A stretch of 64,000 nt of DNA from an uncultured Siphonobacter sp. (GTDB lineage: Bacteria > Bacteroidota > Bacteroidia > Cytophagales > Spirosomataceae), in the NCBI GenBank assembly GCA_913775095.1, contig CAJYIW010000019.1, forward strand, positions 496,001-560,000, read 5' to 3'. The position numbers and the translations under genes are program-made. Of this stretch, positions 34,801 through 43,187 are shown in pieces; positions within the stretch are counted from its first letter, which is position 1, and every line of letters begins with the position of its first letter. The notes under the pieces were generated by a model. The model had not been told where the DNA came from, ran no database searches, and saw only the letters and a program-made list of their open reading frames with translations.

Positions 34801-34814
34801 TTTATATTCCAGTT

Positions 34815-35369
34815 ATGCTTAATGAACTCGATACCGAGCTATTTCTTGCCCTCAACGGAGCCCATGCCAGCTGGCTGGATCAGGCCATGTTCTGGATTTC
34901 CGACCGAAATTTCTGGTTTCCTTTTTACGCTCTGATTCTGGCCTTTCTGATCTGGCGTTACCGGGTCCGGGCTGCGGGTATTATTCTGGCCTGCGTACTG
35001 GCGATTCTCGTTGGCGATCAGGTTACCAGTGGCTTACTGAAGCCCTGGGCGGCTCGGCCCCGCCCCTGTCACGAGCCCTCCATTGAAAAAATGGTTCATG
35101 TCGTCTGGGAATGCGGCGGCAGGTATGGCTTCGCATCCAGCCACGCCGCCAATACCTTTGGCTTCGTGACAGTGCTGGTTTTATTACTGGGAAAAGAGCA
35201 TCCCTGGCTGAAATGGCTGTACCTCTGGGCGGCGGTTGTTTCCTATAGTCGCATTTATGTAGGGGCCCATTATCCCGGTGATGTACTCGTCGGAGGGCTG
35301 GTGGGTATACTGGGAGCGGTTCTGGTATCGTTTTTATACCGGAAACTACCCTTAAACTATCAGGTATGA
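34815..35369 (+). CDS. PAP2-family membrane phosphatase
   Basis: The 184-residue membrane protein carries the three phosphatase motifs of the PAP2 superfamily: KPWAARPRP (K-x6-RP), the central FASSHAANTF (a PSGH variant with Ser-Ser-His) and SRIYVGAHYPGDV with the catalytic histidine. Five or six hydrophobic segments surround them. Family members dephosphorylate undecaprenyl pyrophosphate, phosphatidic acid or related lipids. It overlaps the start of the DUF2147 gene by four bases (ATGA), so the two are translationally coupled. Confidence 0.92.
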   Translation: MLNELDTELFLALNGAHASWLDQAMFWISDRNFWFPFYALILAFLIWRYRVRAAGIILACVLAILVGDQVTSGLLKPWAARPRPCHEPSIEKMVHVVWECGGRYGFASSHAANTFGFVTVLVLLLGKEHPWLKWLYLWAAVVSYSRIYVGAHYPGDVLVGGLVGILGAVLVSFLYRKLPLNYQV

Positions 35370-35785
35370 AATCATTAGTAACCTTTGTATTTCTTTTTGC
35401 CGCGACGCTTTCTTCCTGGGCCGCCGACATTCAGGGCATCTGGTTCAACGAAGAAAAAACGTCTAAAATCCAGATCTACAAACAGGGAGATCGCTATTAC
35501 GGAAAGATCGTCTGGGTGAAGGAAGTCAAACCCAATCAGCCCAGAACGGACGTCAATAATCCCGATGAAAAGCTGCGGTCCAAACCGCTGATGGGTCTGG
35601 TTATTCTTTCCAACTTCAAACAGTCGGACGACAACGTGTGGGCAGACGGTAAAATTTACGATCCCCGTAATGGCAAGACCTATTCCTGCAAGATTACGAA
35701 AGTTTCTGATCAGGAGCTGGCCCTTCGCGGGTACATCGGCACGCCTATGCTGGGCCGCACTTCCAAATTTACCAGAGCCGAATAA
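35366..35785 (+). CDS. DUF2147 exported protein
   Basis: This 139-residue protein has a signal peptide (1-19, ending SSWA) and a DUF2147 domain: DIQGIWFNEEKTSKIQIYKQGD, YGKIVWVKE, and the region KIYDPRNGKTYSCKI to LALRGYIGTPMLGRT. The family is a small periplasmic beta-barrel-like domain of unknown function. It starts inside the stop of the PAP2 gene. Confidence 0.9.
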   Translation: MKSLVTFVFLFAATLSSWAADIQGIWFNEEKTSKIQIYKQGDRYYGKIVWVKEVKPNQPRTDVNNPDEKLRSKPLMGLVILSNFKQSDDNVWADGKIYDPRNGKTYSCKITKVSDQELALRGYIGTPMLGRTSKFTRAE

Positions 35786-35867
35786 GTAAGCTCCTGATTA
35801 CCCGCAGATCAACCGTTATTTCTAAGCTTTTTTAAAAACCTTGAGCGTTTTTGCAGGTATTTTTTCA

Positions 35868-35875
35868 TACCTTTG
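35868..35875 (+). promoter_or_regulatory. prs promoter -7 box
   Basis: TACCTTTG matches the Bacteroidota -7 consensus exactly; the -33 element is weak. A transcript from near 35881 would start inside an in-frame upstream extension, supporting the ATG at 35899 with its AAGGAG-like leader. Confidence 0.6.
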
Positions 35876-35898
35876 CGGCTCAATTTACAAGGAGACCG

Positions 35899-36840
35899 AT
35901 GGCTTCCAATCCGGTAAAAATTTTCTCAGGCAGTTCCAGTCAGTATTTAGCCCAAAAAATTGCTCGTTTTTACGGCAAAGATTTGGGAACCGTCACCGTA
36001 CAGCGTTTTGCCGACGGTGAAATGTCACCCAGCTTTGATGAGTCCATCCGGGGCTGTGACGTGTTTCTTATTCAGAGCACGTTTACTCCCGCCGAAAACC
36101 TGATGGAGTTGTTATTGATGATTGACGCCGCTCGTCGGGCTTCGGCTCACTACGTGACGGTTGTGATTCCTTACTTCGGGTATTCCCGTCAGGATCGTAA
36201 AGATAAACCCCGCGTGTCTATCGGTTCCAAACTGGTAGCCAATCTGTTAACGGCAGCCGGTGCTGACCGTTTGATCACGATGGATTTACACGCCGGTCAG
36301 ATTCAGGGATTCTTTGATTTTCCAGTGGACCACCTGGAAGGAGCTTCTATCTTCGTTCCTTACATCCGCTCGAAAAATCTGGATAACCTGGTCTTTGCTT
36401 CTCCCGACGTTGGAGGCGTAGCCCGGACGCGGAAATTCGCGAGTTTCTTCCCCGGTTCCAATCTGGTAATCGTGGATAAATTCCGCAAGAAAGCAAACGA
36501 AATCGCCTCCATGCAATTGATTGGAGACGTAACCGATGCCAACGTAATCCTGGTCGATGACTTACTGGATACGGGTGGCACTATTTGTAAAGCAGCCCAG
36601 CTATTGCTGGATAAAGGAGCAAAATCCGTTCGAGCCATCTGTTCTCACCCTGTGATGTCCGGAAAAGCTCATGATAATATTCTCAATTCCGCACTGGAAG
36701 AGCTGATCGTTTCTGATACCATTCCTCAGAAACAGGAAAATCCCAAAGTAACGGTCTTGTCGGTAGCCGAGCTATTTGCAAAAGCTATTGGTCGCATTCG
36801 TGATTACGAATCAATCAGTTCCCTTTTTATTAATTACTAA
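35899..36840 (+). CDS. prs: Ribose-phosphate pyrophosphokinase
   Basis: Prs makes phosphoribosyl pyrophosphate from ribose 5-phosphate and ATP for nucleotide, histidine and tryptophan synthesis. The 313-residue protein has the ATP-site segment YFGYSRQDRKDKPR, DLHAGQIQGFF and the PRPP loop VLVDDLLDTGGTI. The ATG at 35899 follows an AAGGAGACCG leader, a good ribosome-binding site, and a promoter box just upstream; the in-frame codon at 35851 lies before the promoter. It is followed closely by rplY. Confidence 0.98.
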   Translation: MASNPVKIFSGSSSQYLAQKIARFYGKDLGTVTVQRFADGEMSPSFDESIRGCDVFLIQSTFTPAENLMELLLMIDAARRASAHYVTVVIPYFGYSRQDRKDKPRVSIGSKLVANLLTAAGADRLITMDLHAGQIQGFFDFPVDHLEGASIFVPYIRSKNLDNLVFASPDVGGVARTRKFASFFPGSNLVIVDKFRKKANEIASMQLIGDVTDANVILVDDLLDTGGTICKAAQLLLDKGAKSVRAICSHPVMSGKAHDNILNSALEELIVSDTIPQKQENPKVTVLSVAELFAKAIGRIRDYESISSLFINY

Positions 36841-36884
36841 TCATGTTTCAAGTCACTGACTTGAGACGCTTATTACCAAATCAA

Positions 36885-37439
36885 ATGAAAAAACTCGAGA
36901 TTGTAGGGTTTAAAAGAGCGAATCTCGGCAAGAAAGGATCGAAAGATCTTCGTGCCGAGGGTTACATTCCTTCGGTAGTTTACGGAGGCGGCGAGCAGGT
37001 ACATTTCTATGCTCCTACCATTTTATTCCGTGATCTTCTGTTCACTCCAGAAGCGTACGAAGTAACGTTAAACATCGAAGGCGAGATCCGTAAAGCTATT
37101 CTTCAGGATACTCAATTTCACCCGGTAAACGATTCATTATTACACGCTGACTTCCTGGAAATCACGGATAAGCCTATTAAAGTGAACGTTCCTGTGAAAT
37201 TCGTAGGTAACTCTCCAGGGGTTATCAAAGGGGGTAAACTGGTTCAGAAATTACGTAAAGTTACGTTACGTGGTTTAGCTGAAAACATTCCTGATTTCGT
37301 AGAAGTTAGCATCGAAGGTCTGGATCTGGGTAAATCCGTTCGGGTTAGCGACATCAAAGTAGAGAACGTTGAAATCCTAAACGCTCTTAGCTTACCTGTT
37401 GGAACGATTGACATCCCACGTTCACTTCGTGGCAAATAG
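36885..37439 (+). CDS. rplY: 50S ribosomal protein L25 / general stress protein Ctc
   Basis: The 184-residue protein is the long (Ctc-type) L25 that binds 5S rRNA. It has the RNA-binding opening KRANLGKKGSKDLRAEGYIPSVVYGG and a C-terminal TL5-like domain (FVGNSPGVIKGGKLVQKLRK). The ATG at 36885 is chosen over 36843 because the family begins directly with the KKLEIVGFKR segment. The prs-rplY order is widespread in bacteria. A small hairpin lies in the 44 bases between the two genes, and a strong terminator follows. Confidence 0.95.
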   Translation: MKKLEIVGFKRANLGKKGSKDLRAEGYIPSVVYGGGEQVHFYAPTILFRDLLFTPEAYEVTLNIEGEIRKAILQDTQFHPVNDSLLHADFLEITDKPIKVNVPVKFVGNSPGVIKGGKLVQKLRKVTLRGLAENIPDFVEVSIEGLDLGKSVRVSDIKVENVEILNALSLPVGTIDIPRSLRGK

Positions 37440-37457
37440 TTCTTGCTAGTATCTTGG

Positions 37458-37487
37458 AAAGCCTGACCTTCCGGTCAGGCTTTTTTT
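37458..37487 (+). terminator. Terminator of rplY
   Basis: The 11-base-pair stem AAAGCCTGACC / GGTCAGGCTTT with a TTCC loop is followed by a T run. It overlaps the apparent 5' extension of the CocE frame, arguing for its later start. Confidence 0.95.
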
Positions 37488-37561
37488 ATGCCTATACCTC
37501 AATGCCGGATTTCGGTGTACCTTTACGAATCTTCTGTTTTTCCCATAAACCTCCATCAATC

Positions 37562-39433
37562 ATGAAACACCTTCGTTACTTACTGCTTTTTTTCCTGCCT
37601 CTTTTTGCCCAGGCACAGAATGCTGATTCCACCTGGTTCCGTCAGAATTATACCAAGCTGGAACAATACATTCCAATGCGGGATGGAACGAGGCTATTTA
37701 CCTCCATTTATTTACCGAAAGACCAATCCGAGAAGCATCCCATTCTGATGACCCGGACGCCTTATTCCTGTGCTCCTTATGGCTCGGATGTCTATCGTCC
37801 TTTTTACAGTAATCACTACAAGACTTACCTGAAGGAAGGCTACATCATGGTCATTCAGGACGTTCGGGGTCGATGGATGAGCGAAGGGGTATTCGAGGAT
37901 ATTCGTCCCTATAATCCTTCGAAAAAGGGAAAATCAGCGATTGACGAAGCCAGCGATACGTATGACACCATCGACTGGATGGTGAAAAATTTGCCCGATA
38001 ACAACGGTAAAGTCGGCGTCTTTGGCATCTCCTACCCTGGTTTCTATTCGACCATGGCGGCATTGAGTAACCACCCGGCCCTGAAAGCCGCCAGCCCGCA
38101 GGCTCCGGTTACGGACTGGTTTCTGGGCGATGATTTTCACCATAACGGGGCCTTCATGCTGATGGATGCCTTTAATTTCTACGTAGCCCGTGGATTCGGA
38201 GCTCCGCATCCAAAACCTACCACCGTGGGTCCCAGAGGCTTAGACTTACCCACGAAAGACAGCTATGACTTTTTCCTGAGAACGGGAGCCCTGCCCAACT
38301 TCACAAAAATGGCGGGCGACAGCATTCGTTTCTGGAATGATCTGATGACGCACCCCAACATGACCAAATGGTGGACGGATCGGAACGTGCGGAATTTTGT
38401 GGGTAATATTTCTCCCAACATCGCGACGCTGGTTGTGGGTGGTTTATTTGATGCGGAAGACTGCTTCGGTGCCTGGACCACGTACAGTGCCATTGAAAGC
38501 AAAGCTAAAAACAATAATAAAATCATCATGGGACCTTGGTTCCACGGGCAATGGGCCGGTCGGGGTAGCGATGGTTCCTCACTGGGGAATGTCCAGTTCG
38601 GCAGTTCCACGAGCACGTATTACGCGGAAAACGTCGAAATTCCTTTCTTTAATTATTACCTGAAAGGCAAAGGTTCCGTCGATCAGCTGAAAGAAGCGAC
38701 GATCTTCTTCACGGGTGAAAATCAGTGGAAAACTTTCGAAACCTGGCCTCCCAAAGCGGTTACGGAAACCCCCATTTACTTACAGGCGAAGGGCGGCTTA
38801 AGCTTTAGTAAACCTCAGGGTACGAAAGAATTTACGGAATACATAAGCGATCCGTCCAAGCCCGTTCCTTATGCCGAAGGCGTAAAAACGGCTCGCACGC
38901 GGGAGTATATGACGGACGATCAGCGGTTTGCGGCCATTCGTCCCGACGTTCTGGTTTTTGAAACCGAAGTACTGACTGACGATGTGACACTATCCGGAAC
39001 CCTGAAGGCCGATTTGCAGGTAAGCCTGAGTTCTACCGATGCCGATTTTGTGGTGAAACTGATTGACGTTTTCCCCGACGATTTCGAATACAGCCAGTCC
39101 GATAAGTACATCATGAATGGCTATCAGATGCTGGTACGGGGCGAGATCATGCGGGGACGTTTCCGCAAGAGTTTCGAGAAACCCGAAGCTTTTGTTCCCA
39201 ATCAGGTAACGCAGGTGAAGTATGATCTGCCTGATGTGGCTCATACTTTCAAAAAAGGTCACAAAATCATGGTGCAGATTCAAAGCAGCTGGTTCCCGCT
39301 GGTGGATCGTAACCCGCAGAAATTCGTAGATATTTATCAGGCCAAAGATTCTGATTTCCAGAAAGCGACGATCAAAGTATTCCATCATGCCTCAGCCGCC
39401 AGTAAGATTTTGTTACCCGTGTTGAAGAAGTAA
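37562..39433 (+). CDS. CocE/NonD family hydrolase (X-Pro dipeptidyl-peptidase-like)
   Basis: This 623-residue secreted enzyme has a signal peptide (1-18, ending FAQAQ), an N-terminal alpha/beta-hydrolase domain with the nucleophile elbow GISYPG, VIQDVRGRW and the late His region GPWFHGQW, and a C-terminal jelly-roll domain. CocE/NonD enzymes cleave esters or amides such as cocaine esterase and glutaryl-7-ACA acylase substrates. The ATG at 37562 begins the signal peptide; a longer frame from 37454 runs through the rplY terminator. The natural substrate is unknown. Confidence 0.92.
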   Translation: MKHLRYLLLFFLPLFAQAQNADSTWFRQNYTKLEQYIPMRDGTRLFTSIYLPKDQSEKHPILMTRTPYSCAPYGSDVYRPFYSNHYKTYLKEGYIMVIQDVRGRWMSEGVFEDIRPYNPSKKGKSAIDEASDTYDTIDWMVKNLPDNNGKVGVFGISYPGFYSTMAALSNHPALKAASPQAPVTDWFLGDDFHHNGAFMLMDAFNFYVARGFGAPHPKPTTVGPRGLDLPTKDSYDFFLRTGALPNFTKMAGDSIRFWNDLMTHPNMTKWWTDRNVRNFVGNISPNIATLVVGGLFDAEDCFGAWTTYSAIESKAKNNNKIIMGPWFHGQWAGRGSDGSSLGNVQFGSSTSTYYAENVEIPFFNYYLKGKGSVDQLKEATIFFTGENQWKTFETWPPKAVTETPIYLQAKGGLSFSKPQGTKEFTEYISDPSKPVPYAEGVKTARTREYMTDDQRFAAIRPDVLVFETEVLTDDVTLSGTLKADLQVSLSSTDADFVVKLIDVFPDDFEYSQSDKYIMNGYQMLVRGEIMRGRFRKSFEKPEAFVPNQVTQVKYDLPDVAHTFKKGHKIMVQIQSSWFPLVDRNPQKFVDIYQAKDSDFQKATIKVFHHASAASKILLPVLKK

Positions 39434-39456
39434 TGTACTTCTGGTGATAATTACTC

Positions 39457-39484
39457 AAAAGGCAGTCCTAATGGGCTGCCTTTT
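39457..39484 (+). terminator. Terminator of CocE-type hydrolase gene
   Basis: The stem AAAAGGCAG(TCC) / (GGG)CTGCCTTTT with a TAAT loop lies 23 bases past the stop. Confidence 0.88.
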
Positions 39485-39500
39485 GATTTTGATGCGAATG

Positions 39501-39588
39501 TATAATTCTGTCGAATTTAAGAGAACTCGCGATCTGGGATTATAAATCCTCTACAGAGGGCTTTCGGATTACAAATCCGAAAGAGAGG
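39501..39588. repeat. REP-like double hairpin, family B, copy 1
   Basis: An 88-base unit starts TATAATTCTGTCGAATTT, then has two hairpins, GGATT-ATA-AATCC and CTTTCGGATT-ACA-AATCCGAAAG, and ends AGAGAGG. A second copy follows exactly 94 bases later and a third, shorter one is at 41455. The sequence contains no reading frame of note. Confidence 0.85.
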
Positions 39589-39594
39589 AGAATC

Positions 39595-39682
39595 TATAAT
39601 CCTGTCGAATTTGAAATGAATAGTAATTTGGGATTATAAATCCCTCACCGTTTACTTTCGGATTGTAAATCCGAAAGAGCGG
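39595..39682. repeat. REP-like double hairpin, family B, copy 2
   Basis: This is the same 88-base layout as copy 1: TATAATCCTGTCGAATTT, then GGATT-ATA-AATCC, then CTTTCGGATT-GTA-AATCCGAAAG. The arms of the second hairpin are identical to copy 1, while the spacer between the unit start and first hairpin has diverged. Confidence 0.85.
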
Positions 39683-39713
39683 TATTGTTAATTAACCTAT
39701 TATTTGGAGTCAT

Positions 39714-40388
39714 CTATTGATTTCTTGCTACGATATGAATATAGAATTCAATGGAATCCGACATGGTTTGATTAGCTAAAAGAGTGTAGAACTTTGCTGA
39801 TTTATAGCGGACATCCCATTGGGTTCGATCAATGACGAGTTTGCCATTAGCTTTGACCATTCCATTCTTTATTTCCAGTTTAGCCGGAAAAGTAACGGGA
39901 TGGGTGATCCCTTTGATAGTCAGGTTCCCTGTAATTTGCCTGCCCTCATTCGTTGTGGATTTGATCTTAGTAATAGAGAGGATAGAAAACGGAAATTTTT
40001 CAACTTCAAAAAAGTCAGGATCTTTTAAATGATCAACGAGTTTAGTATCACGCCTGTGGTTTTTATCTTCTATGGTATTCATATCCACTTCAACGATCCC
40101 ACCCGTGAGTTGCCCATTTTCAATCATCAGTTCTCCTTTTGATGGATAGACATAGCCTGTTTGACTATTTAATCCATTCAGACTGGCCCCTTTCCAGGTT
40201 ATCACACTTTGCTTCGTATCTACTCTAACATATTTTTCATTCCCAATATGTAAGGATACAGTACTGGGAACGCGGGACGTGAGTAGGGAATCAGACCTGA
40301 GGCTTTCTTTTTGTCTGGATTCACAGGAGGTGAGCATAACAGCTAGTATTAACAAAGTACACCCACGGTAATAGTTCATGATTTTCAT
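39714..40388 (-). CDS. YceI-family lipoprotein
   Basis: This protein of about 224 residues has a lipoprotein signal (LAVMLTSC, lipid-bearing Cys22) and a YceI lipocalin-like domain. The YceI part shows YVRVDTKQSVITWKGASLNG, VEVDMNTIEDKNHRRDTKLVDHLKDPDFF and GNLTIKGITHPVTFP. YceI proteins bind isoprenoid or other lipophilic molecules in the periplasm. The start at 40388 gives a normal signal; a longer frame runs upstream to 40463 without signal-like content. It is divergent from a membrane-anchored winged-helix regulator, which may control it. Confidence 0.9.
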   Translation of the reverse strand: MKIMNYYRGCTLLILAVMLTSCESRQKESLRSDSLLTSRVPSTVSLHIGNEKYVRVDTKQSVITWKGASLNGLNSQTGYVYPSKGELMIENGQLTGGIVEVDMNTIEDKNHRRDTKLVDHLKDPDFFEVEKFPFSILSITKIKSTTNEGRQITGNLTIKGITHPVTFPAKLEIKNGMVKANGKLVIDRTQWDVRYKSAKFYTLLANQTMSDSIEFYIHIVARNQ

Positions 40389-40553
40389 TTTTAACCAGCA
40401 TAGATGAGGAGAATGAAGAAGGCTGGGACGAAGCTGAATCGGTCCATCGCAAAGCCGACTCAAACCTATAGGGGGAAGATGTCAAAAGGATTAATAGCCT
40501 GTAAAAAAGTGTTAACGGAATGTAAAAGCTGAAATTTATCACCGGACAACGTC

Positions 40554-40561
40554 TATTTTTG
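40554..40561 (+). promoter_or_regulatory. Possible promoter -7 box of winged-helix regulator
   Basis: TATTTTTG matches TAnnTTTG and ends only five bases before the ATG at 40566, so a transcript from it would be leaderless or nearly so. No clear -33 box is visible. Confidence 0.4.
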
Positions 40562-40565
40562 GCTG

Positions 40566-41432
40566 ATGCGAAACGTAATCCTTACCGCATGGCTCCTGCT
40601 ACTCCTTCAACTGCCGGGCTATTGTGAGGCAGGAAAGATCCTGGTCACCATGCGAAAAATCGGTCATGAGGTATTACTGGCCTCGGGAGATTCTACTTCC
40701 TGGATTATGCCCATTGAAGAGGTGGATGACCGCACGTTCCTAATCCGTTTCGAACACTCGTTTGCTTTTAAACCCGCCTCACTGGTCGAGGTAATCAACC
40801 GGCACTTGCGGAAAGAGTACGGAAATCTGGATTATCTGGTGGAAGTCAGGCAGGAGAAATCGAATGCAGTAATCTACAGTTACGAAATTCATCCACCCTT
40901 AAGCCAGAAGGAGGTTGCGTGTGTATCGAGAACGCCACCGGAGGGAGCCTATTTTCTTCAAATCCGGTTCGTCCAACCGCCCGTTCAAACGGCTTCCCTG
41001 GGTAGTTACGCAAGGTTCGGCTGGATTCTGCTACCCCTTCTGCTCATTGGCATCGGCTGGCGTTTCCTGAACCGCCAGACTCCTGCCCTAGCTCCCGTTG
41101 AACCTCAGGCATCCGCTAGTCTGGTTCAACTGGGTTCACTAACGTTTTGTCTGGAAAAACAGACGCTACGATCGGACAAAGAACGCATTGAGCTATCGGC
41201 CAAAGAGGCCAAATTACTGAAGGTATTCGCCAGTTCTCCCAATGAAGTCATCGATCGGGATCAACTCATGAAACAGGTCTGGGAGGATGAGGGCGTTTTT
41301 GTGGGGCGAAGTCTGGACGTCTTCGTTTCCCGACTCCGGAAAAAGCTGCAACCCGCATCCTTGGTAAGAATCGTTAATATACACGGCAGGGGGTACAAGC
41401 TGGAAATTGATTCGCCACTAGACTGTTCCTGA
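40566..41432 (+). CDS. Membrane-anchored winged-helix transcriptional regulator
   Basis: This 288-residue protein has an unusual layout: a signal peptide or first membrane segment (1-20), a periplasmic domain of about 125 residues, one membrane helix (about 151-167), a short linker and a C-terminal OmpR-type winged-helix DNA-binding domain (about 188-283; LSAKEAKLLKVFASSPNEVI, then RSLDVFVSRLRKKLQ and the wing NIHGRGYKL). There is no receiver or kinase domain. It is a one-component sensor that probably reads an envelope signal directly, like ToxR but with reversed topology. The target may be the divergent YceI gene. Confidence 0.88.
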   Translation: MRNVILTAWLLLLLQLPGYCEAGKILVTMRKIGHEVLLASGDSTSWIMPIEEVDDRTFLIRFEHSFAFKPASLVEVINRHLRKEYGNLDYLVEVRQEKSNAVIYSYEIHPPLSQKEVACVSRTPPEGAYFLQIRFVQPPVQTASLGSYARFGWILLPLLLIGIGWRFLNRQTPALAPVEPQASASLVQLGSLTFCLEKQTLRSDKERIELSAKEAKLLKVFASSPNEVIDRDQLMKQVWEDEGVFVGRSLDVFVSRLRKKLQPASLVRIVNIHGRGYKLEIDSPLDCS

Positions 41433-41454
41433 TAACGATACTTGAAACAGTACA

Positions 41455-41507
41455 GAGATTATAAATCCCTTACAGATGGCTTTCGGATTAAAAATCCGAA
41501 AGAGCGG
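41455..41507. repeat. REP-like double hairpin, family B, copy 3 (short)
   Basis: GAGATTATAAATCC and CTTTCGGATT-AAA-AATCCGAAAGAGCGG repeat the two-hairpin core of the units at 39501 and 39595, without the TATAATnCTGTCGAATTT leader. It lies directly before the shared terminator at 41510. Confidence 0.8.
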
Positions 41508-41509
41508 AG

Positions 41510-41553
41510 TAATCAAAAAGAGGAAGACTTTCTGGCCTTCCTCTTTTTGATTA
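41510..41553. terminator. Bidirectional terminator between winged-helix regulator and SusD genes
   Basis: A 17-base-pair perfect stem (TAATCAAAAAGAGGAAG and its complement) has a ten-base loop, with A and T tracts within the arms. It lies between convergent genes. Confidence 0.9.
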
Positions 41554-41594
41554 CCATGACCCTGGTAGGGTTGACTGAGATTCATTTTCCCTCA

Positions 41595-43187
41595 TCACCA
41601 CCCACTATTCTGCGTCAGATTCGGATTGGCATCCCGCTGGGCCTGCGGGACGGGATATAGTTCGAACCGGGCATCGTAAGGCGGCAGGGTACTGTTAATG
41701 ATCTGCTCGGGTTTGATGGCGGCAATTTCCTCTTTCAGCGTTCCCCAGCGACGAATGTCGTACACAGTAGTTAACTCACCAGTCAATTCGAGCCGACGTT
41801 CCCGGCGAATGGCCTGTCGTAACTCCGCTACCGAGCTGGCCCGTACCGCCGCAGCTTTCGCCCGCGTTCGGACCCGATTCAGCAAGGGCAAAGCCTGAGC
41901 CGTCTGATTGGTTTCTGTTAAAGCCTCAGCCAGTAAAAGCAATACATCCGAAAAGCGTAACTCAATTAAATCGGAACTATACCCCTGAGCAGCCGCTCCC
42001 GAGGGCCGGGCGACCCGGGCCAGTTTTCCGTAGGCCAGACCACATTCGAAGTTACTTTGCAGGAAAATTTCTCCCGTGCGTTTCACGTAATAATGACGTT
42101 CGGCGGGGTTATAAACGATGCTGTCTCCGGGCTGGGCTCCGCCATTGGCCACGCCTTTGAATACGTAACGATCCACCAGCGTGAAATCCCGGCGGGTATC
42201 GGTTCGTTCGTAGAGTCGGTATAAATCATAGGTCAGTCCGTAACTCGTTTGTTCATCGCCATTCACCAGACCCCGGGGGAAGAGATAGAATGGAAAGATG
42301 CTTCCGTTGGGGTTGGAAGAATTAATAAAATACCCAAACGACAACACCAGTTCTTTACTGCGTTCATTCTCCAGCGAGAAAACGGATTCAAAGTCGTCCA
42401 GAAGTCCAAAGTTGTACCTGGCTTCATTCGCTGTTCCTACTACTTCCTGCAATTTGGCCGCTGCCCGCTGGTAATATTCCGGCCGGTTCAGCGGCTGACC
42501 GGCCATCTGCATGTAAACTTTCCCCAGCATCGCCTTCACCGTTCCGGTGGATGCTCGTCCGAGATTTTCGCCGGTCCACTGATTCGGCAAGTTCGCTTCG
42601 GCAAAGGTTAAGTCTTCCACAATGGCCGTATACACTTCTTCCACCGAAGCCCGGGGTGCGTAGATCAGATCCCGGTCATTGAGAGAAGTAATTTCCCTTA
42701 AAATCAGGGGCACACCGCCAAAATCCCGGACCAGATTGAAATAAGCATAGCCCCTTAAAAAACGGGCCTCGGCGATGTAAGGAGCTGCCGTCGAGTCCTG
42801 ATCCACGGCGGAGCGGGCGTTGTCTATGACGATGTTTGCCCGGTATATGACCCGATACATCCGCGTCCAGACGGCATCAAAAGCCCCGGCTGAGGGTAAG
42901 TGTCCGAACCGATAATAAGGATCCGCTCCGGGACCAAGAATGCCCCCGGTGGAATAACGATGCCCGGACTCGCTCAGCAAAAAGCGGCTCCAGACGTCAT
43001 TGAAATTGGGGGCTGACCACATATGATAGACGCCGAGCGTGGCTTTATTCAGTCCGTCTTCATTACTGAAAACCTGGTCTTTAGAAATGGATGAAAAGGG
43101 TTCCTCGTCCAGACTATTCCGGCACGAGGAAAGTCCAGTCGCCAGCGTAAATAATAAAAGCAGTATCTTTTTCATGAATCGACTCAT
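41595..43187 (-). CDS. SusD/RagB nutrient-binding outer-membrane lipoprotein
   Basis: The 530-residue protein has a lipoprotein signal (TGLSSC, Cys22) and the SusD/RagB fold, with the N-terminal TPR-like helices (YIAEARFLRGYAYFNLVRDFGGVPLI) and the C-terminal GELTTVYDIRRWGTLKEEI region. SusD-like proteins cap their TonB-dependent partner and capture a glycan or peptide at the cell surface. It starts where the SusC gene ends: the stop TAA and the ATG share one base, so the two are translationally coupled. No glycosidase, peptidase or sigma/anti-sigma pair is next to them, so the substrate is unknown. Confidence 0.95.
   Translation of the reverse strand: MSRFMKKILLLLFTLATGLSSCRNSLDEEPFSSISKDQVFSNEDGLNKATLGVYHMWSAPNFNDVWSRFLLSESGHRYSTGGILGPGADPYYRFGHLPSAGAFDAVWTRMYRVIYRANIVIDNARSAVDQDSTAAPYIAEARFLRGYAYFNLVRDFGGVPLILREITSLNDRDLIYAPRASVEEVYTAIVEDLTFAEANLPNQWTGENLGRASTGTVKAMLGKVYMQMAGQPLNRPEYYQRAAAKLQEVVGTANEARYNFGLLDDFESVFSLENERSKELVLSFGYFINSSNPNGSIFPFYLFPRGLVNGDEQTSYGLTYDLYRLYERTDTRRDFTLVDRYVFKGVANGGAQPGDSIVYNPAERHYYVKRTGEIFLQSNFECGLAYGKLARVARPSGAAAQGYSSDLIELRFSDVLLLLAEALTETNQTAQALPLLNRVRTRAKAAAVRASSVAELRQAIRRERRLELTGELTTVYDIRRWGTLKEEIAAIKPEQIINSTLPPYDARFELYPVPQAQRDANPNLTQNSGW

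Noticed and set aside
39501-39682. CRISPR array suggested by two evenly spaced repeats
   Set aside because: There are only two near-identical 88-base units plus one distant short copy, each with internal hairpins, and no cas genes; the pattern fits REP-like elements.
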